A stretch of 64,000 bases of DNA from NCBI GenBank assembly GCA_022559845.1, contig CM040124.1:68905491-68969490 (forward strand), written 5' to 3'. This document shows, piece after piece, positions 42,795 through 55,651 of this stretch. How positions within the stretch are numbered: position 1 is the stretch's first letter; every line of letters starts with the position of its first letter. This stretch comes from Amorphophallus konjac (Eukaryota; Streptophyta; Magnoliopsida; Alismatales; Araceae). A model generated the notes under the pieces. It did not search any database. It was not told where the DNA came from and was given only the letters and a program-made list of their open reading frames with translations. The position numbers were made by a program, and so were the translations under genes.

Positions 42795-45183
42795 TGATGT
42801 GAAACCACCCTTGAACCTATTTTGTAAGCATTCAAGTTGGGCAGTGGACTCACACTAGCGAGCTCACTCGCTTGGCGCACATTAGTTCCCGAAGGCAACT
42901 TGGCGATGATGGAGAGGGTCCGAGGTGGGTCCTTGAGGCTCCAAAGGTTGGCTAGCTTGGGGAGAACCCCAAATGGGCCTGGGATGCCCAAATCATGGGT
43001 GGCCAGCACACCAAGGGTGTGGGATGTAATGGTTCACTCACAACTCACCCGCGGTGGTCACTCACGGCACTAGCAATTTAGGGCCGAGCTCTCATTCACC
43101 GTCCGACGAAACAATGGCGATAATACTATGCTAGCAATGAATTGAAACCAGCCAAGAGAGGGACCGAGGCTCACCTAGCCGGCGTGAAGATGCCGACTCC
43201 GGCCGGAGACGGGGGCGAGCGGGGAGGCGTGGGTATGCACCCGCACGCCGCATCGACGGAGCTTCAAACCTGCGACTTGAATTAATACATGAACTACACC
43301 CCTTGCAAGGGGGGGATCTCGAGGTGGGGGTTAAGTTGATACAGTCAAAACTACCTTCACGCAGGGAGGGGCCTTCAGCTGGCCAAGCAAAAGGGGGAAA
43401 ATCAAGCTAGAAACAAGAAAAGGTTGCCGAAGTCGATTCTGACCATTCTCTGCGCTTCTGGACAGACAGTCGGTTCTCTTGACACTGCGGCCACTCTGGA
43501 TTTTTTCTGAAGACGAAACCTGTGGGAAACTCTTCGTAGCTGGACCGGGAAAACACCAGAATTTTCTTGATTTCTTATGGTACCACTGCTGGTCGGGGTA
43601 GGGGCTTGAACAGGGTAGTAGATCCTCTGTTCGGATAGCTGCAGGTTCCCAACAGCAGGAAGTAGAGGGTGCCACGAGCACTCCCGAGCTCAGAATCTGG
43701 TGCCGTCAGAGCCGTTGGAACCGTTGATGGGTCTACTTCGAAGCTGAATTGACGGAGATGCCAAATGATGTCGGAGTAATCTGGTAGCCTCTTAAAACTA
43801 AAGGAGGGTCGGTGCAGATAGAGTGGAAGCAGAACCGCGCGCTCGGGGGAGAAAATTGATAACTTTCAGCTCCGTTCTCCAAAATGAACTCTTCTTCTTG
43901 GGGATGGTAGAAGACTCGAAGTAGAAGACTTTTGCTGAAGAACTCTTGATCAGATTCCCAACAGGAACGTCGCAGACGAGCTTCAACTCCGGCTCTGGTC
44001 TCCTGTCAGGGCAGCTTCGCGCAGTCGGGGGAGAACGGCTCTCCCGGGCAGCTCGGTGTTTGGATGATGACGAAACTACCGCCGTTGGAAAGCTGACTCG
44101 AAGACGATTCTGATGATGTATAAAACGCCTTCAGAGGCCTCAGGATGACGACGTGACACCTTCTGCAAGTCGCTGGACTTCTGCCACCTGCAACCAGCGA
44201 ACTGTAGGTGGAAGGTGGTGGGAGAAATGGGGTAAATGGAAGCGGAAATGGAGTGAATAGGTGTGGGAGTGACCCCTAGTTGTGAGGGGGCCTAGGAGGG
44301 GGTGTTCTAAGGTGTGGGAGAGGGAGAATGGGGTCTGGAATGGGGTGTTTTCAGTGGGTGAGAGAGGAGCTACGAATTTGGGACTTGAAGGGAGAGGAGG
44401 AAGGTGGGGGAGGCACAAGTGGGTGGAGGGAGTGTGAGTTTGAATTGTCTTTGATGGGGGGTAATCAATGGTGGTCTTGGGTATGGGAAGAGGTGTCTTG
44501 GGAAGGTGGAGTGATGCTTAGAGAAGGGAAATGGGTAGTTGGGGGTTGGAGGGTGGGGTGGGGATTGGGTGGAGCTCTCTTGGGACTAGGGGGTGGAGTA
44601 AAGTGGGCTATGGGGCAGGGGAGAGGCCTTTAATGGGGTAGGTGGGAGAGGGGTGGTGGGGAAGGGGAGGAGAGAGAGGGTAGGGCGCAGCCCCCCTTGG
44701 GTGGAGAGAGAGAGAGAGAGAGAAGAGATAGAAAGAGAGAGGGGAATCCACCCCAATAGAGAGAGAGATAATGAGAGAGAGGTCTAGTGGGATTTGGAAT
44801 TCTGGATTTCAATATTCATGCAAAAGTTGTTACATATGAGATGAGTGGGGACCTATTTATAGGCATTGGACTTTTGTTAGGACGAAAATGACCCTGACTA
44901 AACAACTATTGACCAAGCACTCCAAGGGAGGGGCGCCCCTGGGCCTAGCCCATTAGTTGGGCCCAATAGCCTAACAAACCAACACAATAACACAAGACTT
45001 TGGTAGATAACCTACTAACCTAGGTACATGACTCAAATAAAGGGAAAATTACATGATGATGACTCAAATAAAATGTAAAAATTACATGACTAGACTCAAA
45101 AAATTATGACAAACATAATGGCGCACGCTGATGAGCAATCCGAGCCTCAAAAGAAGTGGAGGGGGCGAGGGATGCCCCCATCA
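42795..45183 (-). mobile_element. E2 5' LTR
   Basis: 2389 bp partner of 658-3062, TGATGTGAAACC to CCCCCATCA. The same TATA box lies near 44855-44864 on the minus strand. It is followed by the TTGCG duplication at 45184-45188 and then by E1 sequence. Confidence 0.9.
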
Positions 45184-45188
45184 TTGCG

Positions 45189-46885
45189 TGCCTGCAACAT
45201 TTCTGAAGACATGCTAAGATCGACACCCACAACTATTGCGGCATATGATAACTCTAGGAGAGCTTGCCACGGGGTCGTGACAGTGCAGGCCGAGCTAGGG
45301 ATTTTGAAAATGGACGTGGAATTCTATGTGTTGGACATAGACCCGATGTTCAAGGCTATTCTGGGTTATCCATGGATAGACAGCTTGAATGCAGTACCCT
45401 CGATCGCCCACCAGTGCCTCAAATTCCCATTTCAGGGGCAGGTAGTCAAGGTGAAGAGTGTTTCCACGGTCCATACAGTGGATGCTATTGTGGACAAGAT
45501 TCTGCCTACACTATGGCCGAGCAACAAGCCAGTTTTATCTGTGATGGACTTGAACTGTCAATGGGCATATGCGTCACGCAAGCCCGCCACTACACCAGTT
45601 AACGTCAAAATCTAGTCCAAGATTAGAGATTCAAAGGGATGGCACATGATCTTGAAACTAGGCTATCAGTCGGGCCTGGGTCTCGGCGCACAGTTACAGG
45701 GGCGAACTAAGCCCGTCCCCAAAGGCAGAAAGATGAGCAGACGAGGCCTTGCCTATCGGGAGAAAGCATTATCGATACTGGAAGACTCCGGGCCTCTGAC
45801 GTGGGATTACCGTCAGCATTTTGTGAAGAGCCCATTGCAGCCAGGTACTTTAAAGAGGACGCCGCCGTGTGTTGATGAGAAGAATGATGCCGCTTTTGCT
45901 GTTGCTGGCCCACGCCGCCACTGAAGGGGCTGGTGGACGATATGGAAGATTTTTACAGTTGTTTCGAGAAGATGTTTCACGAGGAAGAAGTTTGCCCGAA
46001 GAAAGTGGAGATGTAGCTGGTGAAGCACTCTCTGGTTGAGCCAGTTTATCGGAGGCCACAGGAGGAGGAGAGCTCCATCATTACCTTTTCTTGGCCTCCT
46101 TCCCCCTTCGCCTCCCTGCTTCGACGATTGGGATTTATTCCCCGTTCACCACCGATCATGGTCGACCCGTACTTTACAGAAAGGCCACTTGAAGTTTTGA
46201 TTGTTCCGTGTGCATGTGGGAAGTGCCCACCTATTGATTTGTCCACCATATGGACCCCCACAACCAATCTTCACGAAATGTGGTTTTCTTCTTCTGACCC
46301 ATTCTTCGATGTTCTCTTCTCGACTCTATTTCCCATGCAACTTCTTCGTCCTCCTTCCTCCTCTGACCTCTCTTTTTGCGTGATCTCCTCCGATCTCCAA
46401 AAAAAATGTCAATTTTAAAATGGAGGTTTCAATGGAGGATTACGCTATGTTCTATCCGTCTTCCTGCCAAGGGCATGAGGCCCCTGCTTCTTTCCCTGTA
46501 AATTTCTTGTCTTCTAGGTTAGATGTACAGTGTGCAGAGTCCCCTAGGTTGGTAGATTCGGTCGGGGTAGAGTCTAGCTCTAGTGTTGTCAGCCCATCCA
46601 CGTCTGCGGCGCACCCTGTGCTACGTCATTCTATGTCCATTCCAGATAGGTTTCTTCAGGATCTAGCCCAAAGATGTCATGCCCTCCTCAAATGTCCTGA
46701 GTTTGTAGAGACCGCAATCGTCCTAGAGGATGATGAGGAAGTAGGCGGGGTGTGGAGCAATGATGGATTGGGAGTTTATGAAATCATAGATGACAAGGAC
46801 CCAGCCGATGATGAGGAAAGCGACGGGGATGACACTTCTGATCTGTATGCACAGGGTTTAAAAGGTTTGATGAACCGTCATCGGT
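45189..46885 (+). pseudogene. E1 protease end, G-patch domain and linker
   Basis: Continues E1 after the E2 insertion. The rest of the retropepsin is readable (VEFYVLDIDPMFKAILGYPWID near 45316-45385). A TAG at 45613 sits where Gln would fit. A G-patch follows at about 45646-45760 (LGYQSGLGLGAQLQGRTKP); G-patches recruit DEAH helicases and occur after the protease in some plant gypsy and animal betaretroviral elements. A TGA near 45922, a frameshift nearby, a TAG near 46014 and a frameshift around 46855 break the linker between G-patch and reverse transcriptase. The linker is acidic and Ser-rich, without a known domain. Confidence 0.75.
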
Positions 46886-46886
46886 A

Positions 46887-49800
46887 GTGGATGAACCCAC
46901 AAAGAAAATTAATCTTGGGACTGAAGAGGACCCTAGGCCCATAATCATTTTCGCTAATCTCCCTCCTCAGGTTGAAGAGGAGCTAATCAAGATTTTGAGG
47001 GAGTATAGCGATTCCTTTACCTGGTCCTATGAGGACATGCCGGGTCTTGACCCTGCCCTGGTTGAACACAGACTTATCCTTAAACCAGGGGCAACGCCCG
47101 TCAAACAATAATCAAGGAGATTTCACCCTCAAATGGCCTTAAGGATAAAGGACGAGGTTGATAAATTACACAAGGTCAAGTTTATTAGAGTCATGTTATA
47201 TCCACAATGGGTGGCAAATATAGTCCCAGTGATGAAAAAGGATGGAAATATTTGGATTTGTATTGATTTCAAGGACTTAAATAAGACATGTCCGAAAGAT
47301 GATTTCCTGCTTCCTCACATTGATGTGTTGGTGGACAACACGGCTGGATATGAACCCCTCTCATTTATGGATGGATATTATGGATACAACCAAATCCATC
47401 TTGCTCCCAAACACCAAGAGAAAACCTCATTCACCATGCCCTAGGGCACATGCTGCTATGTTGTCATGCCATTCGGATTGAAGAATGCATGTGGCGCGTA
47501 TCAGCACGCAATGATGGCTATCTTCCACGACTTGATGCATGTGTATATGGAAGCCTACGTGGATGACATTCTGGTGAAATCGAGTTCCAAGGAAGAATAC
47601 CCCGCCATCTTAGCTAAGGTATTGCAAAGGGCTAGGGAGTATAAGTTAAAAATGAATCCAAAGAAATGCGTGTTTGGAGTTACATCAGGGAAATTGCTAG
47701 GGTTCATAGTTAGTAAGCGGGGGATTCAGATCGATCTGAACAAGGCAAAGGCCGTTATGGAAATGCCACCGCCTAAGAACATCACTGAACTTAAAGGATT
47801 GATTGGGTGTTTGCAGTTCATTCGAAGATTTATAGCTCAACACTCGCAAAGATGTCGCCTATTCTATGAACTGTTGAAGGCGGGAGCTAAATTCAAATGG
47901 AATGAACAATGCCAGAAGGCCTATGAGGATCTTTAGGTTTACCTATCTAATCTCCCTGTTCTGCAACCACCTATCCCTGAGAAACCCCTGATATTATACA
48001 TTTCTGTTATTGATGACTCCCTAGGAGCTGTCCTGGCTCAGGTGGACGACGAAGGAAAGGAAAGGGCAGCATACTATCTCTCTAGGTTGTTCAATCCTGC
48101 TGAATCTAAGTATACTACCATGGAGAAAACCTGCGCAGCGCTAGTATGGGTAGCTCAGAAACTCAAGCACTATTTTCTTGCCCATGAAGTTAAGTTGATC
48201 TCTAGAATGGACCCAATCCGTTACATCTTAGAAAAACCTGTCCTTTCTAGCAGAGTAGCTCGCTGGTAGAGCTTTCTCTCTCAATTTGATATCACCGTCG
48301 TCGTTCAGAAAGCGATCAAGGGATACGCGATTGCTGAACATCTTGCGCATTCTCCTATCCCTCGCACCGATTCAATCCAGGATGAGTTTCCCGATGAGCA
48401 TCTGGCTGTACTTACTCATCTGCCCTTCTGGTTCTTGCACTTTGACGGTGCTCTCAATTCTCAGGGCCGTGGAATCGGCACCATTCTTCTCACTCCAGAA
48501 GGAGTAACCATCCCCATCGCTTACCAGCTCTCTTTTCCAGCCACAAATAACATAGCCGAGTATGAGGCTCTCCTTGCCGGATTGAAGCACGCCTACCTCA
48601 TGGGCGTGCGATACCTAAACATCATAGGAGACTCTTAATTGGTGCTACGTCAAGTTCTTTCAACTTACCGCACCCGTGACCCTAAGCTCAAGCCCTATCA
48701 CGATTTGGTCACGCTCTTGGCTAGGCAGTTCTGTAAGCTCATCTATATTCACACTCCTCGTTCTCAGAACATTCTCGCTGATGCATTAGCATCTCTTGCT
48801 TCCTCTCTTGCCTTCCCTCTCAGTCGTTCCATTGAGACCATCGTAGTCTAGCGGTTAGATGCTCCTTCCCTTAAGGATCCCTGGTTTGACAACCTTAGGA
48901 AATCTGTAGATAAGAAAGTTGAAAGGGAGAATTTGAAGGAGGTTTCTTTGACTGAGCTTGAGGAGATCATAGAGGAGGAGGAATTGCCATGGTACCATGA
49001 AATAGAGCAGTACTGTAAGGATGGTTCATTCCCAGAGATGGCCAATGCCGAGCAGCGCAAGGCCATCAGAAGAGTCACCTCCAGATACACCATTGTTGCA
49101 GGAGAGTTGTATAGGCGGGCTCTCAACGGAGTTCTTATAAGATGCTTAGATGATGATGAGGCCTGGAAGGTTGTTGAAGCAGCTCACTCAAGCGAGTGTG
49201 GAGGACATGTTAATGGTCAGGCCTTGGTGAAGAAGATTCTTAGGTAGGGTTATTACTGGCCAACCTTAGAAGAAGACTGCTCCACCTATGTCCGTAGGTG
49301 CGTCCAATGCCAACTTCATGCCAACAAAATCCATGCTCCTGCTTCCTCTCTCCATCCTCTTTCCGCTCCTTGGCCATTCTCCATGTGGGCTTTTGATATT
49401 GTAGGCCCGCTAGGTGATCCGAACTCCCAAGTTAAACAAAAATCTTTCATCTTAACCGCTACGGAGTATTTCACCAAGTGGGCAGAAGCTGAAGCATATG
49501 CAGAAATCAAAGCTACCACAGTGTGCCGCTTCATCCTCAAGAATATCATTTTGTAGTTCGGAGTGCCGAGCGACATCGTCACCGACAACGGGCCTCAATT
49601 TGTGTCTCAAGAATTCCAGGACCTTTGTAAGAAGTTTAACATTTCATTGCATCATTCGTCGCCATACTACCCCCAAGGCAACAGCCAAGCCGAGGCCACG
49701 AACAAAACCCTTCTTAAAATCATTAAGAAAACATGCAAGACTCATAAATTTGCTGATTGGGCCGACAAATTAATAGAAGCTCTATGGGCTTATCGCACCT

Positions 49801-50249
49801 GCGTCCGTACTCCCACGGAGCAAACTTCTTTTGCTCTCACCTATGGGATGGAGGCGGTACTCCCATACAAGATCTTGATCCCTTCCCTAAGAGTGTAGCT
49901 AGACAAAGAACTTAATCTCGACGAGTGTCGAGAGGCGTTGCTAGTCCAGCTGGAACTATTGGATGAGAAGAGGCTTAACGCGGCCAATCACGTCTCTGTT
50001 TATCAAAAACGCATCTCGCAGCATTTTCAAAAGAAGGTAATTGAACGCAAATTCCAAGTGGGTAACATGATTTTGAAACGTAAATTTATTAGATCAGCAG
50101 GTTCTAGGTCTAAGCTGCAACCCAATTGGGAAGGTCCGTTTGTAGTTAAAGAGGTGTATCCTGGGAACGCGTACCGTCTCATCAACGCAGAGGGTGAGGA
50201 ATTGGCTAATCCGTGGAATGGGCTGTATTTAAAACGTTTTTATCCATAG
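46887..50249 (+). pseudogene. pol: E1 Pol: reverse transcriptase, RNase H, archaeal RNase H and integrase, broken by nonsense codons only
   Basis: One frame is readable from 46887 to 50249 with no indel. Reverse transcriptase (46950-47800): DFKDLNKTCPKDDF, SFMDGYYGYNQI, MPFGLKNA, YVDD at about 47556-47567. First RNase H about 47940-48330; archaeal-type RNase H from about 48429 (LHFDGALN, NNIAEYEALL, IIGDS). Integrase: zinc-binding H2C2 (about 49180-49320), then DIVGP, TDNGPQF and AEATNK, and a C-terminal domain (NWEGPFVV). In-frame stops at 47109 TAA, 47442 TAG, 47934 TAG, 48267 TAG, 48636 TAA, 48849 TAG, 49245 TAG, 49554 TAG and 49896 TAG. The dual RNase H places E1 in the Tat lineage, distinct from E4. 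It is dead but its domains remain easy to recognise. Confidence 0.88.
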
Positions 50250-50450
50250 AGTCAAGCCAGCGACGGTCCGGTGGTGGGGTGTTCCTCTACTTGATCATGA
50301 AGGGAGGTCCCCGGTTCAACACTCACACACTACACGACCCCCGTGGTTGGGTATTTCTTTCTTGCGAAACACCGTTTCTCCCTGGGCCATGCTTAGGGGA
50401 AAGTGAAAATCCTTATTTTTCTTCTCTTTCGGCTAAAAATAGGGGCAAGT
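50250..50450 (+). other. E1 3' untranslated segment with polypurine tract
   Basis: No gene. The end reads AAAAATAGGGGCAAG just before TGATAAATAAGG, a plausible polypurine tract and LTR start. Confidence 0.55.
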
Positions 50451-53300
50451 GATAAATAAGGGGGCAAGAACTGATCTGGACGCCCCGATAAAAAGAGAGG
50501 TCTCAAATAGGGACAGTCCGTTATGACCTGATTTCGCATTCACCAAAAACAAAAGAAAGAAAAGGCATAAAAGAAAAGGGGCAAAATCAAGGCAAAAGCT
50601 AAAAGCTCATTCAAAAGCTCGAAGCTCAAAAGTCTAAAAGCTCCCAAAAGAATGAAACTAGGCATGGTAAGAGTGGCAGTACAGTTTCCCCGCGGGATGT
50701 CATGAGTCCGATCGAATGCGTGCCTAGAGCGGATGTAGGTTCGATGACGGACACAAAGTCTCGGCGTAACAGACCAAATTATTTGAAAAGGGGCTGTCGT
50801 GAGAGGAAGTCAAGCCCTAAAAACCTCTATACCTGTTGCCGGCTTTCTTATCAAATTCTCCCTTTTATTTCCCAAGGACTGGATCATACCCCGGGTATGG
50901 CCTCAGCAGAGGCACAGTTGAGTAGAATTGAACACCAACCATGGGAGGTCACCCATAATGCACGTTGTACTTAGGAAACCCCTAATGGGATATGAAGGTA
51001 CCCCGTCGTCGGGTTTGAGCTGGCTTCAAAATCCAAAAAAATCAAATGTCTTCAAAATCTAAAAAAATCAAATATCTTCAAAACCCCCAAAAAATCAAGT
51101 ATTTCAAAATAAAAAAATCAAATATTTTCAAAACCAAAAAAATCTAATATTTAAAAATAAAAAAAATTAAATATTTCAAATTACAAAAAAATCAAATATC
51201 CTCAAAACCATAAAAATATTTTCATCATCATGATTTGCATTCATGGCATGCATTGCATCCATTTTTCTTCGTGTTATTTACCTATTTAATAAGGCTTATC
51301 CCCTTGACCAGAAATCAAGAACTGGTCATCTCCTAACTTGCTACAGGCAAGGGGTTAAGCCTAAAACAGATTTAATCTGTCTTCTTGTTTATACGTGTGC
51401 AGGGGCAGGTTGAAGACAAAGATTCAGCATTTCCATCAATGAACGGTCCTATGGCGACCGTTTTACTCCCTCCCAAGGTCAACAGCAGACTGTTCCATCC
51501 TTCACACCTGTAGACGCCTGATTTCGGACATTCCGCGGACCTTGTCTAGCCATCATTGAAGTGACACCTTTTCCTTGGTTGATCGGTAGTGTGGAGTCTC
51601 ATCCTTGTTTAGGTAGGCTCCACCCCGAGGCATTTTGTTTTTTGAGGCTCTATACACATATCTTGCCCTGATCGCTGGGCGGCCAAGGTGTTGGTCGCCC
51701 AGGACCCTGGGCGGCCAGACTGATGGCCGCCCAGCCCATTCCAGGGCAGCCAAACTGTTGGCCGCCCACCATCCTAGGCGACCACCTGGCTGGCCGCCCT
51801 CACCTTCAAGGTGGCTAGAGTCCTGGCCGCCCAGCTCCTCAAGGAGGCCATCGATCTGGCCGCCCAGCCCCTTGGGCGACCAGAGCTTTGGCCGCCTCCT
51901 GATAACTGTCCGTCAACTCCACGATCCGCCCACTCTGGGCACGTTCTCTGGAACTGCTCCCACTTCGGGAGGTTCTAGACCCACGTAGCCTCACACGCAT
52001 CCATCTTTCGAATGTTTTTTGGAGGGAATTCCCCCACATACAAAACCTCCGTTCGAAACCATCTCATGAGGAGGTTGGTTATTTTTTCTCACAGAGAGAG
52101 TTGGACATTTGGTGTGGAGGAGAGGCTAGTAGTTCTTAGGAGCTCAGAGAGAGAGCTGTGACAATGAGAGCGCCTTCCCCTACCTTCCCTCATCCTCGTC
52201 GATCTATCTGAAGTTGGAGAGCTCCGCCGTGGACGAGCTCTGGTTGCAGGGGGCGGCCATCGACATGGCCGCCCACCCTCTCTAAGCGGCCACAGTGCTG
52301 GCCGCCCTCTATTTGGTTGATGGGCAAACCCCGTCTTTCATCTCCCTTGTCCTCCATTTTGCTACTTTCTATTCCATTTTACTGCATTTCATGCATATTA
52401 GACTTGCCTAGATCCCTTTTCCTAAAGAGGTTTTCAAATCCCAAAACATAGGGAAGGCGGATGGTCGAAAGTCTCGGCCATCCCCCTTCTCGCCCCCCTC
52501 CCCGGTACGATCACCCCCATTTGCACGTTTGTTCCTTTAGTTTGATCATATACTACATAATCACAGTCTAATGGGTTTGTTCACTTTGTTTGCTGGTTAA
52601 TTTGCAGGAACTTCATCATCGACGCACAGGGCTCCTTGTTCTTGGCCGGTCGAGAGCTAGGACAGAAGAACCCACCATCTCTCGTTCCTAAGGCGTTCAA
52701 GATCTTCTTACTTCTGTGAGGCCCAGGTATAGGTCTCTGGCGATCACGTTATTTCTATTGTTCTAACCTTTGCACTGTAGGTTTGCATCAGCATAGTTCG
52801 GGAGGCCACAACATCACAAACGCACTCTACGCGGACGGCACCCGCCACCTTCCGGCACCTACAACCTTCTGGAGATCACGGTGGGTCACTGATTGCTCAC
52901 TGTGAGTTTTTGGATTGAAGTTCATTGCATTTAGTTTCCAGCAAATAGCTTTTTTCCCATCTTCATTTTTCATTTTTAGTTGCTCATTTGGCCTGTTTTA
53001 CATTTGGTTCATCTGTTGGGCTGAAGCAGGTGGCGGCCAGGTGTCTGGCCGCCCAGGTGCCAGGGCAGCCAAAGACCTGACCGCCCACCGCCCTCCTAGG
53101 TGTCCAAAGACTTGGCCACCCAGGTCTATAGGTGGCCTTCGATTTGGCCATCTTCAATTCGTGTTTCTGCTTCCGTTTACATCATGTTTGTGTGCCTTAG
53201 CTTCTATTTTTTCATATCTTAGCTTTTGTTTGGTATATTGTTGGTCTTGTGTGTTCTAAACTTACAGGTTTGTGTCCGGGGTGGGCTTAGGAAGAGCCGA
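50451..53300 (+). mobile_element. Probable E1 3' LTR (start clear, end unresolved)
   Basis: Begins TGATAAATAAGGGGGC after a purine tract. It contains AAAAATCAAATNTTCAAAA low-complexity repeats (about 51030-51220), three clusters of GGCGGCC/GGCCGCCC motifs, and a purine-rich leader-like stretch (about 52095-52170). I could not find the second LTR copy or a convincing CA plus primer-site boundary, so the right end (about 53300) is a guess. It may also be the 5' LTR of E5. Confidence 0.45.
51668..51905. repeat. GGCGGCC/GGCCGCCC repeat cluster
   Basis: About seven imperfect units of 30-40 bp built from GGGCGGCCA..CTGGCCGCCCA. Related clusters occur at 52252-52312 and 53032-53160. The palindromic cores make ORFs across it; I do not regard these as coding. 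Confidence 0.75.
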
Positions 53301-53714
53301 CATCACATCAATTAGGAACACCCTCCCTTTGATTTAGATTCTTCACCCGGGGATTCCCACTCGGGTGTAACTAGTCCTTTTCAATTGGGAACCTCCGTGA
53401 GTCCCCGCGAACCGTGGATTCCCACACGGTCGCCGGGCGGGTTATATCTTGAAGTCCTATTAGATTTCCTAAAGGGGTTTGAGTGATATTTATCTTAGGA
53501 TTATCTTGGAGTTTGTCTTTAATTCCCTAGAAAAATTCATTCTCATCTAAGAGGGAACAAATTCAAATTGGACTAATCTCGAGATTAACCTAAGCTAAAA
53601 TTTTGGGGGCGCATTATTTGAAAACATGCTTGTTGTTAGATACCATTAATTCAATCCTAATTGGCTTTAAAAATTCCACTTGAATTTCCTAAAAGTTAAT
53701 TAGTTTGAGTTGCA
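53301..53714 (+). other. Leader before E5 gag
   Basis: No gene. It holds short inverted repeats, e.g. ACCGTGGATTCCCACACGGT near 53408, and ends just before the Gag Met at 53715. Confidence 0.4.
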
Positions 53715-55650
53715 ATGGACCAATGTTATCCTAACATGCATGTTGTTGATGATGACGATCTTGAATTCTATGACACACAAACCCGGCTTGACGCCGAGGA
53801 AGATGCACCCAATGCTTTCATTAGGATGTGTCAAAATTCACCAATTGATATAAGTCAAAGCACAACTAGTGAAGAATCATCCTCCCAAAGTGAAGAATCA
53901 ATCAATGTCAAAACTCCATCAATTTCTCCAAAGGAAGATCAAGAGTTAGCTAGGGTGCTATCTCGATATTCCCCTAACTATTTCAACACCCTAGCTTCCC
54001 AAAGAAGATCACATCTCAATGCTCAATCCACTCCTAGGAGATCTCCAATTCCAATGCCAAATTCATTCAATAGGACTCCCTTCCATGTTCTTAGTCAACC
54101 TCACCATCCTCTTCACCCTCAAGGGGTTGCACCTTCCCCAACATCTCATGTTACTCCAAATGTCAATGCACCCCTTAAGCAACCCAATCACATATCCCAA
54201 CAAGAGGTGGAAAGGTATGTTTGACAAATGGTTGTCGAAAGTCTCCCCAAACCTCAACCTCATTCCTTCACTAACTATTGCAAACTTCTGAATGTTCATT
54301 TTCCCCCGGGTTTCAAAGCCCCCAAATATCGGAAGTATGATGGTTCCACGGATCAACATGAACACCTCTCTTGCTTTCTGATGGATTCTCACCAATGACT
54401 TCATGATCGGGTCCTCCTAGTTCATCTCTTTCAAAAATCTCTAGAAGGAGAGGCCTTTAGGTGGTTCTCTTCACTCCCGGCCATTGATCTCATCAACTTC
54501 AACATTGTGTCCGAGCGTTTCATCGCTCATTTCGGCCACATGGCTAGTGTAGCTCCCACTCTTACGGATCTTATCATGAAAAAAATGAAGCCCAACGAGG
54601 ACTTCACTCAATTTGCTAATCGGTGGAGAGCTATGGCGTCTAGGTCCGGGATTGCCATTCCGGAATCTCAAGCCATCACTGTTCTAGTCAACAACACAAC
54701 TCCTCAGCTCCGCACTATCTTGATGCTTAGCGAATTTCACACATTCGCTCAACTCTACAAAAGAGCTCATGTTGTCCAAGCTAAACTCAAGAATTCCTCT
54801 TTTCCATTCTTCCTTGATGATTGCGATGTCCCAATCTCTGAATCGGCAAGCTTCCATGATCACATCAATCTCTTCAACCAGCCTTCTAATCTCGCTAACC
54901 ATGAGGTTGCCGTTGCAAGCCGCGGGGCACCTATGAAGGGGCAAGGGAATGCCCCTTATTCTTTTCCTTTCCAACAATCACCTCATGTTCCATCCTACAC
55001 CCAGGAAAGGATAGCCATGGTTAGGGGCAATCAAGAGTCTAGGTTAATGGAAAGAGGACAACATTGGCAATATGATGAAGAAGAAGTGGCGAATGATCAA
55101 CCCATAGTGAGCTCGAACATAGGGAATATGAGTGGCCATGGACAAGGGGCAAGACCTTTGGTCTTGATCGACCCAAGGGTGAACCACCCCGACAAAGCCA
55201 GGACATCCCTCCTCCCACTCCAACTCCACCTATAAGGGCAAGGCCCTTAGTCCTCATTCTGCCTAAGGGCTCATCTACTCAGCAACAATATCAAGGTGTC
55301 TCTCCTCCGCTCATGGCGGAGGTTCACTCAGCTTCATCCATTTTGCACCAAGATACCTCGCAGGAGGAGCTACTATCATTTATCGATTTAACCAAACCAG
55401 CTCCTACCCCAACTTTGCTGCCAACTCAGTTTGAATCAACCCATGTTGTTGATGAGTAATTTGAGACACCTACCTCAATTGATTCAACTCCGATTTAGCT
55501 TCCCCAACATGAATCCATTCCTTTTGATGAGCCAGATGCTGGACTCACTCTCCCAAATCAAGATGTCATTCCAATTATCCAATCAAGCTCTTCACATATC
55601 CCCAACACCCAGATTGCTCCTCCTTCAGAAATCTAGGCCGACATCTCCAC
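53715..55650 (+). pseudogene. gag: E5 Gag (Tat type)
   Basis: A frame from the Met at 53715 (MDQCYPNMHVVDDDD) reads through an acidic, Ser/Pro-rich N-terminus, a Gag core (YRKYDGSTDQHEHL, GEAFRWFSSLP, KPNEDFTQFANRW, about 54310-54780) and a linker up to about 55190. It then shifts to another frame that continues to the G-patch segment. TGA stops at 54222 and 54399 fall where Arg codons would fit. In the second frame a TAA (about 55458) and TAGs (about 55497 and 55634) fall at positions where Gln fits. No protease D-S/T-G motif is present between Gag and G-patch, unlike E1. The Gag core resembles Tat-lineage Gags. Confidence 0.75.
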
Positions 55651-55651
55651 G

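Noticed and set aside
41909..44633. Plus-strand Gly-rich ORFs over E2 gag and LTR
   Set aside because: They are the complement of the Pro-rich Gag and of the G-rich LTR leader.
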